A stretch of DNA of 64,000 nt from Limnephilus marmoratus (taxonomy: Eukaryota > Arthropoda > Insecta > Trichoptera > Limnephilidae): assembly GCA_917880885.1 (NCBI GenBank), contig OU862928.1, positions 38,180,962 through 38,244,961 on the forward strand, given 5' to 3'. The notes under the pieces are model-generated. The model did no database searches. It worked only from the letters and a program-made list of their open reading frames with translations, and was not told where the DNA came from. The position numbers and the translations under genes are program-made. Shown one piece after another: positions 18,501 to 27,790 of this stretch; the first letter of the stretch is position 1; every line of letters starts with the position of its first letter.

Positions 18501-18662
18501 TGCCGTCCAGAATGACCAAGATATTAGTGTACAAAGCATTTATTAGAACAGTGCTCACGTAGGTACGTAGCAACTAAGTGGAATGAGCGAGAACTGGAAG
18601 TTTTTGAAAGGAAAATTTTGAGGCGTATCTTCGGACCGGTTCTAGAAAATGGATTTTGGCAT
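18501..18662 (+). pseudogene. LINE C-terminal fragment (post-RT region)
   Basis: The plus strand encodes MTKILVYKAFIRTVLT, then after a damaged stretch ELEVFERKILRRIFGPVLEN. This matches the conserved LIRPVL..YG...W...FERK(I/V)LR(R/K)IFGP segment downstream of the RT domain in several insect LINEs. The fragment is ~55 codons with at least one frameshift. Confidence 0.65.
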
Positions 18663-19500
18663 CCTTCGAAATTCGTCAACAGATGAAACCACCACCGAAA
18701 TTTTAACTGTGTATTTGGAACACAAAAGTGGTTCTAACTTTGGTGAATAGAGAAGCGTAAATAAAGATGAGACAGTAAAGGCGCGAGTCTCCAGTTTTAA
18801 TTATTAATGCACGCGGTACGCGAAAATGCCTTTTCTCCGATTTTTGCAACACACTCTGCACCATTCATATCTTGCACTTTTAACTCGAGAATGGTTTCCT
18901 TCGAAATGAGTCCGCAGATGAATCCACAACTGAAATTTCATTGTTACACTCTGAACACAAAACTGGTTTTAACTTGAGTACCTACGCAAAGCTTAAATTA
19001 TGGTTTCACGAAAGCAAACGGTTTTCCTTAGAATTTTCAAGCATATTAGAATTTAAGATTCTTTAGAACAATTTTGAAATTCATCCTACATTCGGAAAAC
19101 AAAACTGGTTTTAATTTAATAGTGTGGGTGTCCCCAGGTTCTAAACTACGCCCGGAACTCGAAAATGTACTTTTTTGTAAATTTCACAATTAGAGCTTAC
19201 TTCTGGGACGCGGACTTGCCCTCATGCTTCTATATATAAATCTTCAATGTTGCCTGATAAAGCCATGACTCACTTTTATTTCTTCATCATAATCTATAAT
19301 CGAATAAGTCAATACTTCTGTCAAATTTTTGTCAATCAATGAGCACACTGTAATCTCATCGTTATTCATCAAATTAAGCAACAAATTGGCAACCTAAAAA
19401 TAAGTTATACCTACCTATATTATAATATGTTTTTATAAATCATACGATAAAACATAATATTATAAACAATGAACGCTTTTATAATTACCGTGACGATTCA
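18663..19500. other. No gene seen
   Basis: Contains a loose internal repeat (CAACTGAAATTTC / CCACCGAAATTTTAAC, then ACACAAAACTGGTTTTAAC) recurring three or four times with ~230-bp spacing, all AT-rich. Confidence 0.45.
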
Positions 19501-19508
19501 CGGTCACG

Positions 19509-20206
19509 TAGGGTTGCCAGCTCCCGTTTTATGTATTAGAGGATTTGATACGATTAAATAAAGGACATAGGATGAAAATAAAGGACATCAATATTTTTTT
19601 AATAAAATGCTGTTATGGTATCAGTAGCGTCATTTATTAATAAAATAAAAAACAATGTTAATACGCAATGTAACCTAGTTTGTCGTTAATCGAAGCCAAA
19701 GTAAGTAGTACGACCTTAATTAGTCTTTTTGCGTTTAAAAGTATACTTCGTATTACTTTTGGCTGCTCTAAAAGCTTCTTCGTTTTCTATAATGAAATTA
19801 TAAAATTGTTTGCATTTCATGTTGACGTTCGAGTTTACTTGTAGTTCTGCTTTTACAGTGTCAATAAGTAACTTATTTCGGTTTTTTGTCCACGTATTCG
19901 GACAAAAGGAAAAAATCCTTTCGGCTTGGGCGTTAGAAACTGGGATGGAAAATAGTATTGTATTATTTTTAGCAGATTCTTGTATTCATCCGTAGATTTG
20001 AGAATCTGAATCCAATTTTCAAGAACACTTTCACACATTTTCGTCAGGAGAGGCTTTAATATACAAAAACCAAGCTGATTCATTTTTTTCCAAATTAAAG
20101 GATAAAGTATTGTCCTCTATTGAAGACTTCAAATTAAAGGACAAGATCAATTTTTGGGTCTGAAATATAGGACATCCTTTAAAATAAAGGACGTCTGGCA
20201 ACCCTA
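19509..20206 (-). mobile_element. hAT element, internally deleted, perfect 8-bp duplication
   Basis: The ends are TAGGGTTGCCAG and CTGGCAACCCTA. The flanking 8-mers are both CGGTCACG (19501-19508 and 20207-20214). AAAGGACAT-like subterminal repeats occur near both ends. The transposase C-terminus lies at 19716-20083. Confidence 0.9.
19716..20083 (-). pseudogene. hAT transposase C-terminal fragment
   Basis: The minus strand from 20083 reads ESVLENWIQILKSTDEYKNL and LLKIIQYYF. The frame then shifts and continues SIPVSNAQAERIFSFCPNTW, TKNRNKLLIDTVKAELQVN, with a TAA at 19716-19718. This is the hAT C-terminal dimerisation domain, with the typical SNA.AER.FS motif and the M-x-C block. The RNase H-like catalytic part and zinc finger are absent. 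One frameshift lies between YYF and SIP. Confidence 0.85.
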
Positions 20207-20314
20207 CGGTCACGGTACCGTGACGGCACAAAAAGGCAATGTTCCTTATCACTATAATGCTGCAGCTATTTCAAAAGATGAGATTCACAATGTACGGTTT
20301 TTTTTTTTTTTTAC

Positions 20315-20695
20315 ATGAATACCGCACAAGAGTCCCAACTGCTCCCCATATGGCATCCTCAATTGGGGTATGTTGTGAGGCTGAAGGTAGTGGGGAGGGG
20401 AAGGAGATAGGGAAGAGGAAGGTGGGGATGTACCTGGCTATTCAGATCTGGTCACTAAACACGGCAGAAGCCATTTCAAGCAACGTTTCAATTCTGAATG
20501 GTGGACTTACACCAGGGCGATACTGAGAGTATCTTCCACTCTGTAACGTGCCGCAAATATACTATATATTATTTATTTAAATTGTGAAATACACAAATTA
20601 ATCAAATAAAATTTATTTGCCACGCCGGGATTTGATCCCGCGACCTTCGGAATGCTAGTCAAGCGCCTTACCGCTGCACTACGCCGGTCGTCAAA
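20315..20695 (-). mobile_element. tRNA-derived SINE, family 1
   Basis: On the minus strand the head reads GGCGTAGTGCAGCGGTAAGG (A-box-like), with B box GGATCAAATCCC. The body follows, ending in an A-run (T-run at 20299-20313). The cloverleaf-like head is not an intact tRNA gene, because SINE body follows directly. Confidence 0.82.
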
Positions 20696-20769
20696 ATTTT
20701 TGGATCAACTCGGAAATTTTCGAAACAAGATACAAAAGTGAGCCGCTAAGCCATACTTAATTGGCGTCA

Positions 20770-20880
20770 AATAAAAAAAAACCTCAATATTCGCATTCGC
20801 GAATGTCGGTAGCAGATATTCGCATTTAGCATTCGCGAATGCTCAAAAAATGACATTCGTTACAGCACTAGTACGTAGGT
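20770..20880. repeat. ATTCGCGAAT palindrome cluster
   Basis: CATTCGCGAATG occurs twice, with GATATTCGCATTTAGC between. The right side ends CATTCGTTACAGCACTA, which looks like a hAT-type terminus, but no partner end was found. Confidence 0.4.
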
Positions 20881-21350
20881 CTGTTAACTCCAAAGGAAAA
20901 AAAAAATCATTTTCTTGCATCTCTTTCACACACCGTGACTTCTCCGTAGACCCCTACAATACTACTAGCCGTGACGATAATTTTGAAAGTATGGAATAGA
21001 GTTATAAGGATAAAACCAAAAATTAAAAATGGTTAAATGTCAATGTGCTGATTGTTTTGTTTTTGTTTTTAAACGTATAGTGCTGCAGCGCTTTCTTACA
21101 CCCTAAATAACATCGAAAATGAGGTAAAGGGTGAACGTATGTCTGCAACCCCCCTCCCACCAAAGGTAACATAAATCATTATCATTCATCTCGCTCACAC
21201 ATATAAAGAAAATGAAACGCAAGGAAAAAGTAGTACTTTGGAGAAAATCGTCACACGTACTTTGTGTGTCTCACCATTATTTAATATGTTAGAACGAGCT
21301 GCAGCATTATAGGGATAAATAACGCATTTTTATTGTTTTTTTTTGCCGTC
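20881..21350. other. No gene seen
   Basis: AT-rich, with a loose repeat (GTACTTTG, ACCCCCCTCCC). Nothing assignable. Confidence 0.4.
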
Positions 21351-22467
21351 GCGGTAATAGGCCACTTGCATCACATTTTTTAAAAAAAATTTCCGGTTCA
21401 TGCAAATATTCTAAGACATTCTGTATTTTTTTTTTCTTTTTTAATCGTATTTTTGAAACCCTGGGGATTTTTTGAAAATTTTAATCCGAAAAATCAGATC
21501 ATTTTTTATAAACCGGAAAGACGGGACATAATTTTATAGGTGTGAAACAACGATAATTACATAGCCGAAAATCATTTTAAAAAAAAAGAACGTTTTCCAC
21601 ACGAATGGCACATGAGAATAACGAGGCATACCAAAAATATTACATCTCATAAATATTTTTTTTCCTTGATTCATCTTATTGATCATAAATCATTATAATG
21701 TACAGCGTCTATATTACTAAATTCAATGTAATATACTTGCACTTGTAAATTATAATAATAATAAGAATATTATAAAATTTTATTTGTTAAAATCAGCACC
21801 ATAATCATTATACCTCTAAAACACGTACCGACATCATCTTCACGTTCTGAAGAGAACCGCGTACAACATTAATTGTACGGGGTTCTCTTCAGAACATCTG
21901 TCAAAAAGTCGAACCAAATGATAAGTTCGCAGAGAACAAACAATAAATCTAGTGAACGAATTAAAAAATTCGCCTGAAATCAAAGTGATGCCATATAAAA
22001 AAAATAAATCAGTGTGGAATTTTACAAAATTAATAGGAACATTTTCGGAGACGGGACATTTTCATGTAGTGACGTCACGAGCCTAAATAATGGATTTATT
22101 TATTTAAAAATAAAAAAAACTGTACATTTCTAAACAATTTTACTAACATTTTCTTACAGCCGTTGTGTCCAACTTATGCTCAGCCGAGATCTCCGCTCAG
22201 CCCGGCTCAAATGCCCAAATACGCTGTGTCGAAACACAATGATCGTCCCACCACACTCAAATGTAAGGAAGGTAGCCGGGTGGATTAAAGTTAAAGGAAG
22301 ACCTACTTATAAAAACTGACAACAGAGCGAACAAAAATCCGCGAAAACAATCGAGCTGTCAATGTCAATTAATTATCGTAATTATCTGTCATCAGTTCAC
22401 TCTTTTGTCGGCTTTTTTATTTGGTTTTTCAATTTGAAATATAAATCCTATATTGAATATAGTGATT

Positions 22468-22664
22468 ATGGTTGAATGGGCAGATATGCTTAACGATAAT
22501 ATTGGATTATATAGGCGGCGGCAAGATGCCGATATAAATTTTATGGAAGTATTAAATGACGGCGATTTTTATAACCGCTTTAGGATGACAAAAGCGTGTT
22601 TTTTTTATATGTTTTGAGCCAAGTAGAAGATAATTTAACTTACGCAAGCGAAAGGTAAAGTTTT
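22468..22664 (+). pseudogene. Harbinger transposase N-terminal remnant
   Basis: ATG at 22468 opens 49 codons ending at a TGA at 22615-22617 and containing DGDFYNRFRMTKACFF. After a frameshift at the T-run the sequence continues LSQVEDNLTYASER. The pattern F..RFR(M/L)(S/T)K..F..LL..(I/V)E..L....R is the N-terminus of Harbinger transposases. The catalytic domain is gone. Confidence 0.75.
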
Positions 22665-22707
22665 GACTTATTCGAGTGTCATTTTTGTAATAATATGTGG
22701 AATATAA

Positions 22708-22881
22708 TTAGCACTTGTCGAGGACAATGTCATTCCAAGCAGCTTCTTTTGATTTTACAAGCGTAGCGTAGTTTGGGCCACCTGTCGCTTTCGACAAAAT
22801 GACCTGCGACGAGGTAACTAGGTCTACAAGTCTCATTTTTTCGTTTGGCGTAAAATTTTTCGAACGCTTCGCCTTGTCCAT
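22708..22881 (-). pseudogene. Myb/SANT-like partner protein of Harbinger, truncated
   Basis: A 57-codon frame from ATG (22881-22879) to TAA (22710-22708) encodes KRSKNFTPNEKMRLVDLV and later VKSKEAAWNDIV. F(T)P.EK..LV.LV and the terminal (K)..AW..I are hallmarks of the Myb/SANT-like DNA-binding domain found in Harbinger second ORFs and in host MSANTD-type genes. The frame ends soon after the domain, while intact partners are several times longer. Its convergent position opposite the transposase fits the element type. Confidence 0.75.
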
Positions 22882-23722
22882 TTTGAATACAAAATTTCAA
22901 CTGATTCTAATGTCAAACTTCAAACGCACGTAAACAAAAAAAGCAAGTCAATTAACACCTTATTTTTAACATATTAAATACGTTTGTTTTAAAAATGTAA
23001 AATGTCGGTTTATGTATTACACTATTTAAAATAAAATATCTGTATTAATAATAAATACAATTAATTAACGTTTCGGTATTAATTTAACATGTAAAGTTGC
23101 TAACTTGACGTCATTTTTTGGTGTACGAAAGCAAATGGGGCTACACACCGAGCGCTACGATCAAGTTGTTGGACACAGCTAAAATGGAGCATTTTTCTAA
23201 CATACCTTAGCTTAGCGGCGCAAGGCGCTAGGCTCACCTTCACTCGGATTAATCATCCGAAAATGTTGGACACAACGGCTGTTAATCTTGGTAAAAAGAT
23301 CTATCCACATGATTTTTTCCAAGTCGTTATGAAATCCATGCAAGTGGCCTATTATAAAACCGCTCAATGATTCTGATAATAAATACAACGGATCGTAGAA
23401 GATAAAAAGAAATATAATGTATCTATATATGTATAGGTGTCAGCCAAGATTTGGGTCAAGATTAGAGCAATATCTCTTCATACAATCTTCTTCGTTTATT
23501 GCATTATGCAATACAACAGTAAAATACTTGATTGTATTAGAGATCTGTTGTTCTCCCCGTGATAAATCACGTGACGTAACTTGACTTGCCAACACGAAAT
23601 CCGAGGAACTTTGTTTCTACGGCTAAAAACAATATTACAAATTAAAAATACAGAATGCGAGTACGTTGTTAGGTCGGCAGATACTTAATAGTTTGCATAT
23701 ATTTAAAAATATAACTTTCTTA

Positions 23723-24189
23723 TAGCCCCTCCAGACTCACGGCGAGAAGCCCCGAGAACACCCGAGAAGCGTGAATGTGATGAGTTTCTCGCATTCTCTT
23801 TCTCAGGCTCGCCTGTTCTCGGATCACTGTCGGTAAATTTGGCCGCTTCAAAGGATTTCTCGGGCGAGAAGCGAGAAGACTACTACACTCACGTTTTGTC
23901 TCAGTGTTGTTTAGTGAGCGGTTGAGAGTAGACGTGCGTTATATTTTTGTTTTTGTTTCGAAAATTTTGTTTCCTTGTGTTAAAAATGTGGAACAATCAA
24001 CAAGAGTTGCAATTTATCGCACAGAGCCAAACCTGCAGCATTTTGAATATCTTATGTAATGTCGTCCATACCGGATGGGAAACAGATCACGAGTGAGAAA
24101 AATGAGAGTGTGGATAAGTGCTTGTTCTCGCGAGAAGTCTCGGCGAGAAGTTCTCGCCGAGACTTCTCTCCGTGAGTCTGGAATCAGCA
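23723..24189. mobile_element. Harbinger-type MITE with GAGAAG-rich ends
   Basis: TCCAGACTCACGG near the left end faces CCGTGAGTCTGGA on the right, with TTA on both sides (23720-23722, 24190-24192). The first bases of the two ends differ slightly. The interior carries many CGAGAAG repeats and a palindrome at ~24127-24165. A 37-codon frame at 23986 (MWNNQQELQFIAQ) may be a partner-gene relic. Confidence 0.68.
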
Positions 24190-24192
24190 TTA

Positions 24193-25009
24193 CGAGGAAA
24201 CCACAAGAAACAACAATCCAAAAATGTATGCATTCTTAGTGTGCCTTATATAGTCACGAATATAGGTAATAGGCATAAAAATCGCTCGGCAAACGACGTC
24301 TGGAGGTCACGATTTCAAGCGCAAAAGTGGTTTTTATTTATTCTGTGAATAATTTTATAAGGAAAAAAAGTTAATCAATGGAAACTGTCGCAGATAATTT
24401 TAGCTATAAATTTTTATTTTTAAAAAGTTGTTTCTTATATGCGTTCATACATTTCTAATGAAAAAACATTTTTTTGGCAGTTTACGTCTATTTTTTTAAA
24501 TTAAGTAATTAACAATTATATATATTTTTTTATTTAGTACAAGATTACACATGTATATACATAATTCATTAATTTTTTGACTGCCCAACTAGGAGTATTC
24601 CCGTTTTAGGACAGTCAAATTATTATGGGTAAAATGGAACATGATTTGTATTTGTACAAAAAAGAAAGAAAATTGATGAAATAAAAAGAACAAAAAGAAT
24701 ATAAAATAAAATAAAAAAGTTTAAAACCTAGTAACTGTTATTTGTTTAGCACAGTTATTAAAACAATATAAATTTAAAAAAGAAAAGGTAAATAGGTACA
24801 TGTAGGTAACTAATAGAAATTGAGAGGGTTAAAACATTTGGTAACTTTTGTATGCATTGCATATTATAGACCTATATACATGTGTTGTAGAAAAAAAAGA
24901 AAGAAAAGGAGAAGAGAAGAATAAAATAAAAAATGAAATAACCAATTAAAACATATAATAGGCGTCGGTTGATTAGCATGGTTGTTGAAATGATAATAAA
25001 AATAAATAA
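24193..25009. other. No gene seen
   Basis: AT-rich. 24330-24500 is related to 34050-34240 (GTGGTTTTTATTTATT, AAAAACATTTTTTT). 24540-24700 looks like a poly-A-rich LINE 3' end, but no motif is decisive. Confidence 0.4.
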
Positions 25010-25017
25010 AAGTTATA

Positions 25018-25535
25018 ACACAATTGTTGGTAAAAGGTTATTTATTTAAGAAAGTAAGTTCACAGATCACATAACATGGTAAAAATAGTCACAATGTATC
25101 AATTCACTAATTAACTGAGCAAGGGATCGGAGGGAACCTTGCCGTTAGGCTTTGGGAACAACAAAAGCTGACTGTGGTTCTGCTTAGAGGGTCGTACCAT
25201 AGGACGAAGCGCAACTAAGGCAGCAGTCGGGGGTCTGGTTGGTGCTTTACTTATGGTAGTAGAATACTCCTTAGAGGGTCGTGCCAGAGGACGAAGCGCA
25301 ACTAAGAGAGCGTACTAGCCAAGAGCGAGCTGCAGACGAACTGACTAATTTAGGGCGCGCAGCCTGTTATATAGCCCATTCCTTGTTGCGGGGTGTGGTT
25401 TATGTAGCGGCTCGAGGGTGGGAGATGCGCAGAAGGCGTCGGCGCATCCTGGTTTGCTTAGGGGTGGGTGAGCAGGATGGCGCTGTACGGGGGAAAGAGA
25501 TGGTGTAGTGGCAAGCGTAAAAACGGCGCGCTACA
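25018..25535 (-). mobile_element. Possible solo LTR (minus strand)
   Basis: A 518-bp segment is flanked by AAGTTATA on both sides (25010-25017, 25536-25543). On the minus strand it starts TGTAGCGCGCCG, has a TATA box (GGGCTATATAACAGG at ~25380-25366), a GC-rich leader and AATAAA-like signals near 25040. It carries an 88-bp internal duplication of AGAGGGTCGTRCCAKAGG. It lacks the usual CA end, and no internal domain is next to it, so the LTR call is tentative. Confidence 0.4.
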
Positions 25536-25744
25536 AAGTTATATATGTGTGTACAAAAGCAAATGATTAAAATATAAGGTGGTAACTGGTGTTTGCCTTT
25601 CATATTATAATCCTACGTACACATTTTATATAGTGAACACAGAAAAAATATAGTAAAATAAAATAAACAATTAATACCTAATTTTAATTCTACACAATGG
25701 AAACGGTGGGAAAAGCTTCAATTTATCCAAAGCATATTTTTTTG

Positions 25745-26188
25745 TATAGGGTGGGTCATAAACATTTGCACTTTTGTAATCGTGCTAGCGGGGATTCCGA
25801 ACGTGGGAGGGAGGAGAGCGGAGTCACTTATGCGTGGTTCTTGTAAATTTAGTCACAATGGATCGCTTTACGGGAGAGCGTAATTTTTTTTTTTACAAAA
25901 ACAATGATTTTGTTCTTTTCTATATGGTGGGCTCGGTGGGCCATAAACATTTGCACTTTTGTAATCGTGCTAGCGGGGATTCCGAACGTGGGAGGAGAGC
26001 GGAGTCACTTATGCGTGGTTCTTGTAAATTTAGTCACAATGGATCGCTTTACGGGAGAGCGTAATTTTTTTTTTTACAAAAACAATGATTTTGTTCTTTT
26101 CTATACGGTGGGCTCGGTGGGCCATAAACATTTGCACTTTTGTTTTCGTGCTAGTGGGAATTCCGAACGTGGGAGGAGAGCGGAGTCA
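25745..26188 (+). repeat. ~180-bp tandem repeat, 2.4 units before an insertion
   Basis: CATAAACATTTGCACTTTTG starts units at about 25758, 25942 and 26125. The units share GGGGATTCCGAACGTGGGAG and TTTACGGGAGAGCG. The third unit is cut by the Harbinger element and resumes at 27187-27300. Confidence 0.85.
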
Positions 26189-26383
26189 AGGAAGGATCAT
26201 ACTGAGCAGACGCAACGCCACGCAACGCGACGCAACGTTCCTGTCCCGTTCACACTGGCCGACGTACGTACGCGTCGCTGTGACCACGTGACAAGGGGTC
26301 TCTGGTTGTGCGCAGGCGCGTTTGATTTGACACATTTGACATTTATTTTTTAGGTTATGTTTATGTGATTCTCTTCTCAGCAG

Positions 26384-26749
26384 ATGACAGCTTTGCCATG
26401 TCTTGAAAGTGAATTTGAAGATGATTTGCTACGATTATTATTATTAAATCAATATTCTCGTAAAAAGAAAAAAGTGAGAAGTATTTGGGTCCACAACATT
26501 AACAAACAAAGACAAATGTTTGGAGAGTTCCATACTTTAGTAAAGGAACTAGAATCTGATGACGGACGATTCTTCATGTACTTCCGTATGAGTAAAGTGG
26601 TATTTGAAGAGCTTCACAGCATAATTGAATATGACATAAAAAAAGAAAACACGAAAGTCCATTCGGATCAGAGAAAGACTGGCAGTGTGTCTATGTCATG
26701 TTTGATTGTCATTCATTATAGGGGTATAATATTGAAAGTCATGTCATGA
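26384..26749 (+). pseudogene. Harbinger transposase, N-terminal part
   Basis: The 121-codon frame has an acidic start (ESEFEDDLLRLLLL), then SIWVHNINKQRQMFGEFHTL, VKELESDDGRFFMYFRMSK and VVFEELHSI. W(V)H.....R...GEFHTL...L..D...FF.YFRMS...FEEL is the diagnostic N-terminus of Harbinger transposases (intact ones are ~350-450 residues with a DDE domain). After ~residue 92 the reading departs into the deletion junction. The catalytic domain is missing, so the gene is dead. The start is the first ATG in frame and is plausible. Confidence 0.85.
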
Positions 26750-26866
26750 ATGGCTGAAATTTCCTCCCAAGCTGCACTGCGTGTATGCAGAATCTCTATA
26801 ATCCTGTAATTTGATTTTATAAATAACTTCGTGCCGTCCAGTTTCAATGAACTGTTCGTCATCCAT
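26740..26866 (-). pseudogene. MADF-domain partner protein of Harbinger, frameshifted
   Basis: ATG at 26866-26864 opens DDEQFIETGRHEVIYKIKLQ and DYRDSAYTQ. A one-base shift in frame gives HTRSAAWEEISAIHDM. FIE....HEV(I/L)Y......YRD...(R)..AWEEI is the MADF fold signature, common in the second ORF of insect Harbingers. It ends at the deletion junction shared with the transposase remnant. The intact domain is ~85 residues, of which about 50 remain. Confidence 0.75.
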
Positions 26867-27384
26867 TTTTTAATAATATCTGTCAAAAAAACAACCACAG
26901 ATATTGCGAAACATAACGTTAGATGCTCAGATAACACCAAAAAGATGTAAAATCATCTCGTAGTAGGCGTGACCATACCCCCTCCACCTTCCACATGGCC
27001 CACGCCGATCTGGCTGTGGCAGATCAACGTCGCGTAGGGGGCGTCGGTTTGCGTTGCGTGGAGCTAGTCTGATTCTAAAGCATCCGTTTCCATAGAAAAT
27101 GTGTGGATGGTAAGCAGTCCAGATATGGAAATGGTGACGTCTACCCACGTGGCGTGGCGTTGCGTGGGCTTAGTGTGGTTTTACCTTCACTTTTGCGTGG
27201 TCTTGTAAATTTGGTCACAATGCTTTACGGGAGAGCAACGTGATTTCTGGGTAAAACATTTTTAACAAAAACAATGATTGTGTTCTTTTCTATTCAACCA
27301 TGATTCTATTCTGTTTTACAAAACCATGATTCACGCCGCATATTTCGTTCGCATCACCAATTACAGAGTATTAATCGGTGCCCA

Positions 27385-27790
27385 AGTGTTAATTTAATCA
27401 AATCATGGTTTAAAAATTTCAAAGAAACCGGCAGGAAAACAAACAGGGTGGCCATGCAGCAAAAGAAATTGGTTAAAGAAATTTTCCCTAACCAACTGAT
27501 CTCGCGCAGAGGAGATATCATGGCCTCCTCGCAGCCCAGATCAAACCCCAGCTGATTTTTTTTTTATGGGATATATTTATGTACATATATATTTTATCTT
27601 ACAAGTCGAGTCTACGTAAATAAACCAGCTGGTATAATCCAATTAAAGGAGAACATCCATCAAGAAATGGTCAACATACCTCAAGATTTGTGTCGAAAAG
27701 TTTTCGAAAATCTAAGGGCCTGATTTGAGGAATGCCAGCGGCGAGATAGCGGCCATTTTGACGAAATTATTTTTACGAAATGATTTTCCA
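27385..27790 (+). pseudogene. Mariner-like transposase, scrambled fragment
   Basis: The plus strand reads KNFKETGRKT (helix-turn-helix linker), then LISRRGDI, a frameshift, and WPPRSPDQTPADFFFMGYIY, which is the third catalytic Asp region of mariner. This is followed by a damaged C-terminus. The central catalytic region is deleted. No inverted terminal repeats were recognised. It is not the same copy as 10144-11783. Confidence 0.68.

Larger units (their letters stand above)
22157..23281 (+). mobile_element. PIF/Harbinger element, internally deleted, two-gene remnant
   Basis: The ends are CAGCCGTTGTGTCCAAC and GTTGGACACAACGGCTG. The flanks are TTA at 22154-22156 and 23282-23284. It holds a transposase N-terminal remnant (+) and a Myb/SANT-like remnant (-) facing each other, the usual Harbinger two-gene plan. 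The empty site is given by the uninterrupted copy at 8113-8981. Confidence 0.88.
21357..23353. mobile_element. MITE family A, reverse copy, split by a Harbinger insertion
   Basis: Begins AATAGGCCACTTGCAT and ends ATGCAAGTGGCCTATT. 21358-22153 plus 23285-23350 is the reverse complement of 8113-8981, including the central hairpin (GAAGAGAACC at ~21850). The 1125-bp insertion at 22157-23281 interrupts it at a TTA. Confidence 0.85.
26189..27186 (+). mobile_element. PIF/Harbinger element, deleted, with transposase and MADF remnants
   Basis: Left end AGGAAGGATCATACTGAGC and right end (reverse) AGGTAAAACCACACTAAGCC share ACT-AGC and then ACGCAACGCCACGC. The flanks are TCA on both sides. It carries the N-terminal third of a transposase (+) and a MADF-type partner (-). 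It is inserted in the third unit of the 180-bp repeat, whose other units show the empty site. Confidence 0.87.

Noticed and set aside
25281..25508. 75-codon Arg-rich plus frame
   Set aside because: Lies antisense within the LTR-like segment; the arginine run comes from GGCG/GAAG-rich DNA.
26927..27148. 73-codon minus frame (MGRRHHFHIW...)
   Set aside because: Runs through the right terminal region of the Harbinger element; no domain.
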